A stretch of 64,000 bases of DNA from Prevotella sp. P5-108 (GTDB lineage: Bacteria > Bacteroidota > Bacteroidia > Bacteroidales > Bacteroidaceae): positions 1 to 64,000 of the forward strand of contig NZ_NPJJ01000026.1 in the NCBI RefSeq assembly GCF_002251385.1, in the 5' to 3' direction. Both the position numbers and the translations under genes were made by a program. The notes under the pieces are model-generated. The model searched no databases, was not told the origin of the DNA, and was given only the letters and a program-made list of their open reading frames with translations. Positions 1 to 9,283 of the stretch are shown here, in pieces. Position 1 is the stretch's first letter, and each line of letters begins with the position of its first letter.

Positions 1-38
1 AGTTCTTTATAATTAGTTAATACACAGACGGATAGAGC

Positions 39-856
39 TCCCTCCCCTTGGGGAGGGCTGGGGTGGGGCTTTAGTTGGCTGGTACGCACCCTCGGCAACT
101 CTGTAGGAGTTGCGATTTCATAGCCCAGGGTTGCGGGCGAAGCACGCTACCCTGGGTAAGCGACCAACTAATATAGCTACTCTGTAAGAGTTGCGCTTAG
201 CCGTAGGCGTTACTTGTTGTGTATATGCCCATATGCCTTGAATATGCTATCGCAAGAAACTACAAAAAGATTTGTGGCTTTTCAGGTCTTCGCCCTATGC
301 GTCCGTGTGTGTCGGTAAATATCTCGAGAGCGAGCTCTCGGATATTCACCGACACCCCCATCCGCGCCTGCCAGATGGCAGGCTGAAAAGCCACAAATAC
401 AAAAAGTCCGCCGTTGGCGGTAAAAAAAGTCCGGCTACGCCGGTACAAAAAAATGATTACCTTATTGTCTATCTGCAGGCGTTATATAGATGGAAGAACT
501 CAATCAGCTGTTTTTTTACCGCCAACGGCGGACTTTTTGAACGGCCACCGGCCGCTTTTTGAACCGTGGCGGCTGTTGTCGTCATGCAAAGCATGGCGTT
601 GGGGATGGTGGTGATGATAAAGAGGAAAACTCGTTTTCCGACTGACGTCACCGCCACCCCCAAAAAGGCGAAGCCGACAACAGCCGCCATGGCTTTTTGT
701 GTTTATATCATCCTATATTATGTCCTGCTGCAGATAACGCCTTCGGCTAATCGCAACTCTTACAGAGTAGCTACACCTTATTAATATATATACCCAGGGT
801 AGAGGCGCTGCGCACCTCAACCCTGGGCTATGAAATCGCAACTCCTACAGAGTTGC
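39..856. repeat. Intergenic cluster of hairpin repeat modules (cluster 1)
   Basis: No gene is seen before the sprA stop. The stretch is a chain of modules that recur elsewhere in the window: a fragment of module D (39-73, CCCTCCCC/GGGGAGGG dyad), module A forward (95-216), module B (259-485), module C (505-710) and module A reversed (735-856). Module A carries the 19-nt hairpin GCAACTCTGTAGGAGTTGC and a CCCAGGGT/ACCCTGGG stem. Module C has an outer stem GGCGGCTGTTGTCG (568-581) pairing with 675-688 and an inner CATGC-AAA-GCATG hairpin (583-595). Short open frames here repeat with the modules and are not credible genes. Confidence 0.85.
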
Positions 857-924
857 CGAGGCTGTGTACCATCCACGATGGGCTAACATCATTATACCAT
901 TGGGTGCGCACCATCCACCATGGA

Positions 925-3900
925 CTAATCATTTAATACCCAGTCTCTGCTCAGCGCCTCGTTGAGCTGCACGCTCGTCATACTCAGATTGAGCACGCGT
1001 GTAGTGCGATATTCCACCTTCGCGGTGAGGTTGTTTTCAAATGTCATGTCTACTCCGAGCAGTGGCGAGAACGCCTCGTTGATGCTGACGCTCGACACGT
1101 TGAACATGCTGCTGGGCGTGGGCGCACCCGTGGTGGTCTCGTTGACGAAGCCCAGCCCGTTCATATACTCCTGGAAGGTGCTGTAAGTGCTGTAGGCTCC
1201 CACGGCGTAGACGCTGCGGTAGGCGTGGTTGATGTTGAAGCTCTTGAACACATCCCTGAACCAAGGCAACTTAGCCATTCCGCTGTAGCGCACCGTCCAG
1301 TTGGGCAACATGCGCGCCAGCGATGGGAATATGTCGAGTCCGCTGCCCATGCTGGTATAGGCAGAGAGGAATGCGGGCACCATGACATCGGCGCTGTAGC
1401 GGTTTACGCCACCGTTGGCGGGGTCGAAGGTCTTTCCCGCGAGCGAGGTGCCGGCGGGGTAGACCGCACCGGCATACTGGGCTTCGACGCGGTCACGGAA
1501 GGCGTCGAGCGAGTTGCAGAACTTCTCGAAGGTGGGCGAGTGGAAGCCGTTGGTGGCTTCGCCTATGCCGCTCAGGGCGCCCTTGAGCGAGATGGTAGTC
1601 ATCGTGAATGTGCCGCTCTGTGTGGTGGGATTGCCCCGATACATGTACTGTATGCTCTTGGCACGGCTCTCGGTGCGGTTTGCCACGAGGTCTATCTTCA
1701 GGTTGCGCACCGGCTCGAGGGTGAGTCTCAGCTGCACATCCTCGGTCAGGTTGGTGGTGGCGGGCGTGGCCACCGAGTCGCTCATGAGCAGCCAGTCGTT
1801 GCGCTTGGCCTTGTCGATGTAGCTGTCGTCTATCATGCCGAAGGCGAAGTCGAGTCCTGGCGACAGGAGTCCGTACCCGCGCGTCTGTCCGAGCGCATTG
1901 CCCACGGTAGGCATAAATCCCGGCAGCGAGAGCGAGTAGTTGTTGCGGTAGCTGAGGCTCACGTTGCGCACCATCATCATCACGCGGGCTACCGACTGAG
2001 CCGTCTTGTACCAGCCCTTGTCCTCGAGCGGTTCGCGCGGGGTCACCGTCAGCTTGATTTTGGTGAGCGTGTCGACCTTGCTGAATATCTTGATTTGGTT
2101 ATCACCCACCTTCTTATATTTTATGGCGATGTTCTTGCCGTCCTTGGTCTTGGCGCTCACGTCGATACGTCGTGTGCGCTTGCCGTGGCTTATGAGCAGC
2201 GTGGTGTCGGGCGTGAGCGTCAGCTCGCGCTCATAGCTGCGTCGGTTCTTGGGCAGTTCTTTCTTCTGCTTCTCTGCGGCGCCGTCCTTGCCGTTGGCAG
2301 CCTGCTTCTTGAGCGTCTCGCGCTGTCGCTGCTTTTCCTTTTTCTCGCGCTCTATCTGCGAGCGGCTCTTCTCGCGTCTGAACTTGTCGTTGACCTTCTT
2401 CAGGAAGGGGATGTGGTTGTACAGCCGCTCCATGTTGAAGGTTCCGTTGACATTGAGGTCACGGTTGCTCACGATGTTGTTGCCCAGCGAGGTGCCGTCG
2501 TCGAGTGCCGTGCCGCGCACCCAGTTGTAGGTGGCGTTGTAGGTGGCGTTGACATTGGTCCAGTCGAGTATCGGGATGAGGTTGAGTGGCACCTGGTACG
2601 ACAGGGTGAAGTTCTGGCTGTAGTCGAGCGGCGTTCCCATGTGGCGCAGACTCGTTCTGACAGAGTCTTTCCAATGGGCGTACTCGTCGGGATAGCGTTC
2701 CTTGTTGACGGGAGCGTAGGGCTCTTCGATTTCAGCGTGCGTGGCACTCTGGAAGTTCATGTGCAGATTGCGTGTAAGGTCCCATCTCAGGGTGAAATCA
2801 CGGTTCCAGAGGAACTGCGAGCTGAAGGTCAGCGGCAGTTGTCCGCCTCCGAGGTCTTCCATGTCGCGCTCCTGCAGCTCGTAGTAGTTGCGCGTTATCT
2901 CGGTGTTGAACCCCACGTTCTGCGGGAGCCAGTTGAGTCCGAATTTCTTGATGATATCGAGCCACTTCGACCTGTTCTTGATTGAGCGGAACGGCTCCCA
3001 CGCCTTGAATATCGGCGTCCAGTTGTAGTTGAGCGCCCCTCGCCAGTTGTCTTCCTTCTCATAGACCGTCGTCTCGCCGTTGGTCTCGCGGTGGGAGTGG
3101 CTGTAGGACAGCGAGAAGTTGGCTGGGTCTATCGGCAGCGGGTGTCTCTTGTTCTGTATGTCTACCCTTACGTTCGACAGCGAGAAGTTGGTGCTTGTCG
3201 TCTTGGTCACCGCGATGCTCTTGATAGAGTCTCGCTCCTGTTTGGAGCCGGCAGCGTCGAGCGCATCCTTGAGCAGCATGTCGGTATCGAGCGGGTTGTA
3301 CTTGGGCGAGGTCTCCTCCTTGGTCACCGAGTAGTAGAGCGGTATGCTCACCTTGGCTTTGTCGGGGAAGAACTTGCCCAACTCCAGGCTGGTGGTGATG
3401 CTGTAGGTCTTGTAGTCGTCGGTAGAGCGCTGGCTGACACCCTCTTCCAGTCCGCCGAAGCCTTCCGACATGTAGCGGCCCTGCATATTGACCGTACCCA
3501 GGTCAGAGAGCTGCACATTGAGGTTGCCCTGTGCCGCCCATCCGCCTCCGTTGTTGTACTCCTTGAGTCGCAGCTCGTTGACCCACACCTCTGCCGACTT
3601 GTGGTTGCCCGACTTGTTGCGCACGCCTATCATCATCGTCTTCACCTCGCCCAGGGTGGGGTTGCCCACGATGCTTACGCGGTTGGCAGGGTGGTCGGCG
3701 TCGTAGACTGAGAACACGCGCGAGTATGAAGCTGTGCCCTGTGCCTTGGCGATATTGCGCTCCTTCTTGACACGGGTGAAGATGCTCAGCGGGAAGTCAA
3801 ACATATTAGCCTGGGGCCATACCCGCTCGCAGTCGGAGCGTGAGTAGCGGTCGTAGTGACCCGGTTCGGTGAGCTTCAGGGGGATTTCGTACTCGTAGTA

Positions 3901-6900
3901 GTTGGTCTTGTAGTCGCTGCCCACACGGATGAAGACGGCTATCTGGTCGTCGGCGAGGCTGGTGGCGTTCTGCTCCATTGCGTTGGCATGGACAAACATC
4001 TGCAGGCGACGATACTGACGCAGGTCGAGGTTGGTATTCTTGTAGACCGCCTTTGACTCGTTGTTGCCCAGATTGGTTACGACCATGTTGAGTGCCTGCT
4101 CGTTGGCCTCTACCAGTTGTGGCTGCGTGGGGTCCTGTGCGCGGTTTATGCCCGGTGGCAGCACGTAGTTGACGGGCGACTTGTCGTTGTTTTCCTCGAT
4201 GTTGATAGAGCTTACAGCCATCTTTCCCGACGACGAAGCGACTCCGTCGAGCGGCTGGTCGTACGTACGCCACTCGCCCTTGACCAGGTCGAGACTGCCG
4301 AAGCGCAGCACGATGGGGCGGCTGAACCCGCGGAGATACATACGCATGAAGCGCATGCTGGTGAAGTCGGAGATGGAACCCACGCGGTCATCGTAGTCGC
4401 TGAGGGGGATACGGAACTGGTACCACATGACCTTCTCGGTGGTGCCGTTGCGCAGTGGGACAGCCGCTTCACGGCAGTCTACGATGTGGTTGCGGCCTAC
4501 AGCCATGTCCTGCGGGCGCAGCGAGACATGGTACTGGTAGTATTTCTCATACTCATTGAGGGTGTAGTCCTGGTTGATGTCCTCGACATCGGGCGTGGTC
4601 TTGTAGGAGGTGTCGTAGCCCTCGGTGCGGCTCTCGGAGTCGGGCGAGTTGCCCTGGGGGTTGTTGATGCGCTTGTAGCGTTCGAGTATCGAGGTCTTGG
4701 CTTTGTCGAAATCGGTGCCGCGGAAGTAGTGGTAGTTGTCATTGGCAGGGTCGGCCTGGATAGAGTCAAACACCTCGGGGCTCACCTTTGCCCTTGCCTC
4801 CTGCAGAAACTGCTGATAGGTCTCAAACTGGCGCTCTTCCTCGTCGCGCAGACCGTTGAAGCCCACATCCTGGAGCGCACGGCTACCCGGCGAGGTGGCA
4901 AAGGCGTAGGTCACGTTGGCCTGGGTGGGCACCTTGCCCCACTGCGTGTTGACAAATGACTGTGAACCGTCTACCGGCATGCCGCTCTCATAGAATTTCT
5001 TGCCGTCGCGCAGCACATCCTCACTCACCTCACCCAGATTGATATAGAAGTCGCCGCCATACTCATTGGCGTTGGCCTGGCGGTTGGTGTAGATAAACGG
5101 GTCCATGAGCCAGAACTCTACGTACTCGATGTTGGCTGCCTCGAAATCATTGGTGTTGAGCTTGCGCATCATGCCACCCCACTTGTCTTTGGGGTTGCGC
5201 AGCCGGCCGTCGGCGGTGATGTCGGGGTTGAAGTTATAAGGACCGCGCTCAGTGGGGTAGTAAGCGAGGTTGAGGATAGGAAGGGTAGAGATGACGCCAT
5301 TGTAGCTGCTCTGGTCGCGGTTTGGGTAGAGCTCGTTGACCGGCACCTCGCGCACATAGTGGTTGGAGAGCTGCTCGAGGTCGCTCTTGATGTGGGCTGG
5401 GGTGAGCGAGCTGCTGCGTCGGGTGAATAGCGGGTCGATGTTGTACCATGCCAGCAGCGAGCGGTCGTAGCCACTGCGGAGCGTAGTCTTGTCGTTGAAG
5501 TTGGGAATGGACGACGGCACGCTCGAGATAATCCACGATGAGGGCGTGGAGATGTCTATCTTGCTCGTGGAGTTTTCAAAATCGTCGAGATATGACGCGT
5601 TGTCCTGGGTGCCGTGGCTCTGTCCGGCGATGAGCTGGGCAAACTCGGCGTTGAAGGAGATTTGAGATGGCTGCGTCACATGCAGGAATGGAATCTTGTC
5701 GAGCATATTGGTGAGCCACTGGCTTTCCTTCTTCCAGTTGAGGTTCACGCCCCAGAGCGTGTTGTTGAGCGGTTCGGTGCCCATATTGACCTTGCTGGTG
5801 AGCGCCTGTTCGGTGAGGTGCTGCACGGTACCGCTGAGCTGCAGGTTCTTGTTGAAGTTGTACTCCCAGTTGAGGCCGAACATCGTCTTGCGTTGCTGTC
5901 CGTAGTCCGACTGGCTCTCGAGAGAGACGTTAATCTGCGTCCCTGCATCTATCAGACTTTGGTTCAGGATGGTCACTTCGCCCGCGCTGTAGTCTACGGT
6001 GTAGTCGCTGCCCTCGGTGAGGGTCACTCCGCCGGCGGTTACCACCACCGAGCCTTGTGGTACGTTGTAGGCGCCGAGCGAGATGACGCCCGATGCGCTG
6101 CCTTTGAACTGTCCCGTGAGTATATACTTGTTCTTCTCGGCTATCTGCCGTGCCACCGTCTTGGTGGTATCATAGAGCTCGGTGAAGGCGTAGCGCTTGG
6201 CGCGGTCGGGGGCTACGCCCTTGGCCACGAGGTAGTTGTAGAGGTAAGAACCGAAGGGCTCGGTGCATGGGAAGAAGACGCGGCCGTTGCTCACGGTGTA
6301 GCCTTCCACGAAGTCGAAGTAGCCGTTGGGGTTGGGCTTGTTGTTGTTGTCCAGACGGTCGGCGCCGAGCACACGGATGATGGGCGTCTCCTTGACCTGG
6401 GTTTCAGGGATGTAGTTGAGATAGACGCCGGCGGTATCGCTCTGGAACTTCACATCGAGGCGGAACTTCTCTTTCTCCACGCTGGAGGCCAGGCTGTACA
6501 CGTTTTTCATCATCAGGTCCCAGTTGCCCTGCGTCGGGTTGTTGCTGGTGTTCTTGAGCGACTTGACAAAGAGTGCCTTCTTGACATCGGTCACGTCAGA
6601 GGCAAACTCGCCCACCTGGTAGGTCACGCCGCCGTAGGTGTACTCGTAAGCCACAGCCAGCACCTGGTCGGTCTGGAGTGTGGAGCGCAGCGATATATAG
6701 CCGAGCGACGGGTTGAGCGTGTACTCCGACGGCGACAGCAGTCGCGCACTCTCCAGTTTCTCATAGTCCACGCCACCCACGAGTCCTGCCCCGTCGAGGG
6801 TAGAGTTGACGGCGTCTATGTCGCGGGCGGCGGCATAGGCGGTGGTCATGGTCTGATACTCGCTGTTGGCGCTGTTGGCAGGCACGGGCTGTCCGGTGGG

Positions 6901-8142
6901 CGTCCACATCGTGTTGCTCACCTTCTTGTTCTCGCCCAGGTCGGTCAGCGCCACGATATTGCGCGTGTTGGTAGCCACGCCGCTCTTGTTGGTCACCCAT
7001 ATCTCGACGCGGTTGATGGTGATGCCGGTCGTCATGTTGGGCAATGTGCGCATGGCAGCGTCATACTTGCTTCGGAAATACTGGGAGAGGAAGAAGTGCA
7101 TGTTCTCCTCATAGTTGGCGACGTTGATTTCAAACGGCGTGAGCTGGATGCCGCCCTTGGCGGAGACGCTGCTGGTGTTGCTCTTCTTCTGCGAGGCGAC
7201 GAGCTGCAGCTTGAGGCGTCCAAACTGCAGGTCGGTGCGCAGACCGAAGAGCGAGCTGGCTCCCTTGATGAGCGACGAGTTGGAGGGGAAGGTCACGTTG
7301 CCCGCCTCGACCAGCTTGATGATTTCGTCCTCCTTGCCTTCATACTTGAGCTTCAGGTTCTGGGCGTCGTAGTCGAAGGTGGCGTCGGTGTTGTAGTTGA
7401 GGTTCATGTTGACCTTGTCGCCCACCTTGCCGTTGACATTGAGGTTGATCTTCTCGTCGAAATCTATGGTAGTGGTCTTGCGGTTGCGGATGGGCAGACT
7501 GGGGTTGTCTATGTTCTTGAGCGTGGCGCCCAACTTGAGTTCGGCGCTTCCCTGTGTCTTGATGCGCACGCCGCCGGGGCCGAATATCTTCTCGGCGGGT
7601 CCCAGGTCGAAGTGCATGTCGGTGAAGTCAAACTTCTCCTTGCCCTTGGCCTGGTACACCTCGTCGTTCTTGTCGCGGTAATAGCGGTTGCGTGCCTGGC
7701 GCTCGCTCCATCGGCGATACTCCTCGGGCGTCATGATGATGGGTGCCTCGAGCCACACGCTGCCGATGCGCGTGCCTATCATGTAGCAGTCGAGTGTGTC
7801 GTTGTAGACCACCTGCTGGTTCAGGTTGTCGGGGCGTTTCAGGTCGGCGGCGGGTAGACGGTAGTCGTCTATCGTGAGCGCCGTGGTGCGCTGTATCTTC
7901 CAGCGCGGGTGGAGCAGCGAGTCGGGTATGGTGTCCTCGTCGATGGCTATGGGCTGCGCCGCAGCCTTGATGCGTGGCACGGTGTCGGTGGGTGTCGTGG
8001 CTTTCGTGCCCTGCTGCTGTCGGGCGGGGCGCACGGTTTTGCGGCTCTGAAGATAGGGCACTGAGGCATAGCCTATGGTCGAAACCATAGGTATCATGAT
8101 TAATGCCAACTTTATCCAGTGTCTTATCTTCTGCCTTTGCAT
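925..8142 (-). CDS. sprA: SprA, type IX secretion outer-membrane translocon
   Basis: 2405 residues. SprA forms the very large outer-membrane beta-barrel channel through which type IX secretion (T9SS) cargo leaves the cell; it is also called Sov in Porphyromonas. The giant length, the hydrophobic N-terminal signal region (residues about 9-26), alternating beta-strand texture throughout, and conserved stretches such as YYPTERGPYNFNPD near residue 965 identify the family. A basic, Lys/Arg-rich low-complexity insert lies near residues 1910-1975. The gene starts 4 bp after the ruvA stop, so the two are probably co-transcribed; ruvA next to sprA is, as I recall, a conserved order in Bacteroidetes. 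GC-rich codon use produces long antisense open frames inside it (for example 1225-2985 and 5614-7857), which I consider spurious. The start follows from the close spacing to ruvA and the signal sequence. Confidence 0.95.
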   Translation of the reverse strand: MQRQKIRHWIKLALIMIPMVSTIGYASVPYLQSRKTVRPARQQQGTKATTPTDTVPRIKAAAQPIAIDEDTIPDSLLHPRWKIQRTTALTIDDYRLPAADLKRPDNLNQQVVYNDTLDCYMIGTRIGSVWLEAPIIMTPEEYRRWSERQARNRYYRDKNDEVYQAKGKEKFDFTDMHFDLGPAEKIFGPGGVRIKTQGSAELKLGATLKNIDNPSLPIRNRKTTTIDFDEKINLNVNGKVGDKVNMNLNYNTDATFDYDAQNLKLKYEGKEDEIIKLVEAGNVTFPSNSSLIKGASSLFGLRTDLQFGRLKLQLVASQKKSNTSSVSAKGGIQLTPFEINVANYEENMHFFLSQYFRSKYDAAMRTLPNMTTGITINRVEIWVTNKSGVATNTRNIVALTDLGENKKVSNTMWTPTGQPVPANSANSEYQTMTTAYAAARDIDAVNSTLDGAGLVGGVDYEKLESARLLSPSEYTLNPSLGYISLRSTLQTDQVLAVAYEYTYGGVTYQVGEFASDVTDVKKALFVKSLKNTSNNPTQGNWDLMMKNVYSLASSVEKEKFRLDVKFQSDTAGVYLNYIPETQVKETPIIRVLGADRLDNNNKPNPNGYFDFVEGYTVSNGRVFFPCTEPFGSYLYNYLVAKGVAPDRAKRYAFTELYDTTKTVARQIAEKNKYILTGQFKGSASGVISLGAYNVPQGSVVVTAGGVTLTEGSDYTVDYSAGEVTILNQSLIDAGTQINVSLESQSDYGQQRKTMFGLNWEYNFNKNLQLSGTVQHLTEQALTSKVNMGTEPLNNTLWGVNLNWKKESQWLTNMLDKIPFLHVTQPSQISFNAEFAQLIAGQSHGTQDNASYLDDFENSTSKIDISTPSSWIISSVPSSIPNFNDKTTLRSGYDRSLLAWYNIDPLFTRRSSSLTPAHIKSDLEQLSNHYVREVPVNELYPNRDQSSYNGVISTLPILNLAYYPTERGPYNFNPDITADGRLRNPKDKWGGMMRKLNTNDFEAANIEYVEFWLMDPFIYTNRQANANEYGGDFYINLGEVSEDVLRDGKKFYESGMPVDGSQSFVNTQWGKVPTQANVTYAFATSPGSRALQDVGFNGLRDEEERQFETYQQFLQEARAKVSPEVFDSIQADPANDNYHYFRGTDFDKAKTSILERYKRINNPQGNSPDSESRTEGYDTSYKTTPDVEDINQDYTLNEYEKYYQYHVSLRPQDMAVGRNHIVDCREAAVPLRNGTTEKVMWYQFRIPLSDYDDRVGSISDFTSMRFMRMYLRGFSRPIVLRFGSLDLVKGEWRTYDQPLDGVASSSGKMAVSSINIEENNDKSPVNYVLPPGINRAQDPTQPQLVEANEQALNMVVTNLGNNESKAVYKNTNLDLRQYRRLQMFVHANAMEQNATSLADDQIAVFIRVGSDYKTNYYEYEIPLKLTEPGHYDRYSRSDCERVWPQANMFDFPLSIFTRVKKERNIAKAQGTASYSRVFSVYDADHPANRVSIVGNPTLGEVKTMMIGVRNKSGNHKSAEVWVNELRLKEYNNGGGWAAQGNLNVQLSDLGTVNMQGRYMSEGFGGLEEGVSQRSTDDYKTYSITTSLELGKFFPDKAKVSIPLYYSVTKEETSPKYNPLDTDMLLKDALDAAGSKQERDSIKSIAVTKTTSTNFSLSNVRVDIQNKRHPLPIDPANFSLSYSHSHRETNGETTVYEKEDNWRGALNYNWTPIFKAWEPFRSIKNRSKWLDIIKKFGLNWLPQNVGFNTEITRNYYELQERDMEDLGGGQLPLTFSSQFLWNRDFTLRWDLTRNLHMNFQSATHAEIEEPYAPVNKERYPDEYAHWKDSVRTSLRHMGTPLDYSQNFTLSYQVPLNLIPILDWTNVNATYNATYNWVRGTALDDGTSLGNNIVSNRDLNVNGTFNMERLYNHIPFLKKVNDKFRREKSRSQIEREKKEKQRQRETLKKQAANGKDGAAEKQKKELPKNRRSYERELTLTPDTTLLISHGKRTRRIDVSAKTKDGKNIAIKYKKVGDNQIKIFSKVDTLTKIKLTVTPREPLEDKGWYKTAQSVARVMMMVRNVSLSYRNNYSLSLPGFMPTVGNALGQTRGYGLLSPGLDFAFGMIDDSYIDKAKRNDWLLMSDSVATPATTNLTEDVQLRLTLEPVRNLKIDLVANRTESRAKSIQYMYRGNPTTQSGTFTMTTISLKGALSGIGEATNGFHSPTFEKFCNSLDAFRDRVEAQYAGAVYPAGTSLAGKTFDPANGGVNRYSADVMVPAFLSAYTSMGSGLDIFPSLARMLPNWTVRYSGMAKLPWFRDVFKSFNINHAYRSVYAVGAYSTYSTFQEYMNGLGFVNETTTGAPTPSSMFNVSSVSINEAFSPLLGVDMTFENNLTAKVEYRTTRVLNLSMTSVQLNEALSRDWVLND

Positions 8143-8146
8143 GGGT

Positions 8147-8761
8147 TTACTTTATCTGTTTGAGCGCCAGCTTGACCACCTGCTCCACGGGCATGGTGGG
8201 CTCGTCTTGCAGGATGGCAGCCACAATCTTGGCAGAGGGAGCCGGAGCGAAGCCCAGCATGGTAAGGGCGCTCACAGCCTCGTCTCTCACGCCCATGTCA
8301 ATAGAGGGTGCGGTAGAGGTCGAGGCGTGCAGCTCGGTGGCGATGCCCATCTGCACGATTTTGTCCTTGAGGTCAACGATGATGCGCTGTGCGGTCTTCA
8401 GTCCGATGCCCTTGACGGCTTTCAGCATGCGCTCGTCGGCAGAGGCGATGGCGTTGCAGAGCTCCGATGGCGACGATGCCGAGAGTATCATGCGCGCCGT
8501 GTTGGCGCCCACTCCCGATACGGTGATGAGCAGTCGGTAGAGGTCGCGCTCCTGGCGTGAGGCAAAGCCGTAGAGCGTATAGGCGTCGTCGCGGCCGCCA
8601 GTCACGAGGTTTTCGTGTACGTAGAGTTTCACCTCCTTCTTGCCTTGGATGGTGCTGTAGGTATTGAGCGAGATGTTGAGGGCATATCCCACTCCGGCTG
8701 CTTCTACCACAGCCGTGGCGGGGGTGAGCTCGGTCAACTCGCCCTTGATATATTCTATCAT
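8147..8761 (-). CDS. ruvA: Holliday junction branch migration protein RuvA
   Basis: 204 residues, the usual length. RuvA binds four-way junctions as a tetramer and loads the RuvB motor during recombinational repair. The N-terminal OB-fold starts [20 protein letters not shown]; the central helix-hairpin-helix part shows [17 protein letters not shown] and [22 protein letters not shown]; the C-terminal RuvB-binding UBA-like part contains [11 protein letters not shown]. First gene of the ruvA-sprA pair. Upstream lies an AT-rich stretch (8765-8795), but I found no clean TAnnTTTG box for it. Confidence 0.97.
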   Translation of the reverse strand: MIEYIKGELTELTPATAVVEAAGVGYALNISLNTYSTIQGKKEVKLYVHENLVTGGRDDAYTLYGFASRQERDLYRLLITVSGVGANTARMILSASSPSELCNAIASADERMLKAVKGIGLKTAQRIIVDLKDKIVQMGIATELHASTSTAPSIDMGVRDEAVSALTMLGFAPAPSAKIVAAILQDEPTMPVEQVVKLALKQIK

Positions 8762-8908
8762 TTTGTACGTGTTATATTATATAATATACATTATTAACGC
8801 AGTCGGTGCCCGATTTATTGTATTTGTGCCCGATTTTATTGCAGCCGCCCCCATTTTTACGCCCTCCCCGCAGGGGTTGGCGAGAACGGCGGGGGTCGTC
8901 GGCGGCGC

Positions 8909-8920
8909 GGGGGGGGGGGG
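8909..8920. repeat. Homopolymeric G tract (12 G)
   Basis: An uninterrupted run of 12 G lies in the ruvA-HD gene intergenic region, followed by TAACCAG. Such tracts are prone to slippage, but no credible gene or promoter spans it, so no phase-variation role can be assigned. Confidence 0.8.
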
Positions 8921-9002
8921 TAACCAGTTGACAGCCACCCTTATAGCCGTAGGGCAGGGAAGTGGCATGGGCGTGATGGCACCCAGTCTGCTGGTGGCGC
9001 GC

Positions 9003-9079
9003 GGAATGGTGGTGGAGTTGTGCGGTTTGATGGTGGAGTTGTGCGGAATGGTGGTGGAGTTGTGCGGAATGGTGGTGGC
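9003..9079. repeat. 21-bp tandem repeat array
   Basis: GGAGTTG recurs at 9014, 9035 and 9056, an exact 21-bp period, with a further partial unit. In open frames the units read as heptapeptides (for example TTIPHNS on the minus strand), but these frames have no start context, domain or conserved neighbour and I do not call them genes. Confidence 0.8.
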
Positions 9080-9115
9080 GGTCGGTGGATTGAAGCCGGA
9101 AGGCGTTGTAAAGTT

Positions 9116-9199
9116 GATTTCAAGGTGCGAAATAGTGATTGCAAACCGCGATATAATGATTTCACACCGCGAAACCGTCATTTCCAACCCCGAAACCAA
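9116..9199. repeat. Second 21-bp tandem repeat array
   Basis: Four imperfect 21-bp units start at 9116, 9137, 9158 and 9179 with consensus GATTTCAAACCGCGAAATAAT. The sequence differs from the array at 9003-9079 but the period is the same. It lies about 85 bp before the 763/764-bp tandem array. Confidence 0.8.
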
Positions 9200-9283
9200 A
9201 ATGAAGTCCATCTCCGTGAGGATGATGGCAGTCGGGGATGCGCTTAGTGTATGCGTTGTTATTCGTGAGTTCTTCCATATACC

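Noticed and set aside
95..216. Possible tRNA or tRNA-like element in module A
   Set aside because: Hairpins are present but no cloverleaf, anticodon arm or T-loop sequence (GTTCGAAT) fits.
510..710. Recurring peptide in module C (MAAVVGFAFL...)
   Set aside because: Same reason: a by-product of a structured repeat. Frames open on both strands of the inverted repeat.
1225..2985. Long plus-strand open frame (586 codons) inside sprA
   Set aside because: Antisense shadow of a GC-rich gene. Its product has no recognisable fold, and sprA's frame is clearly the coding one. The same holds for 5614-7857 and for the antisense frame over clpB (17661-19451).
8909..8920. Phase-variable switch at the G tract
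   Set aside because: The tract is neither inside a credible gene nor between promoter elements that I can identify.
8777..9211. Minus-strand open frame of 144 codons with heptapeptide repeats
   Set aside because: It overlaps equally long frames on the other strand, its N-terminus falls inside an array, and it spans the G tract. Kept as a finding about the arrays, not as a gene.
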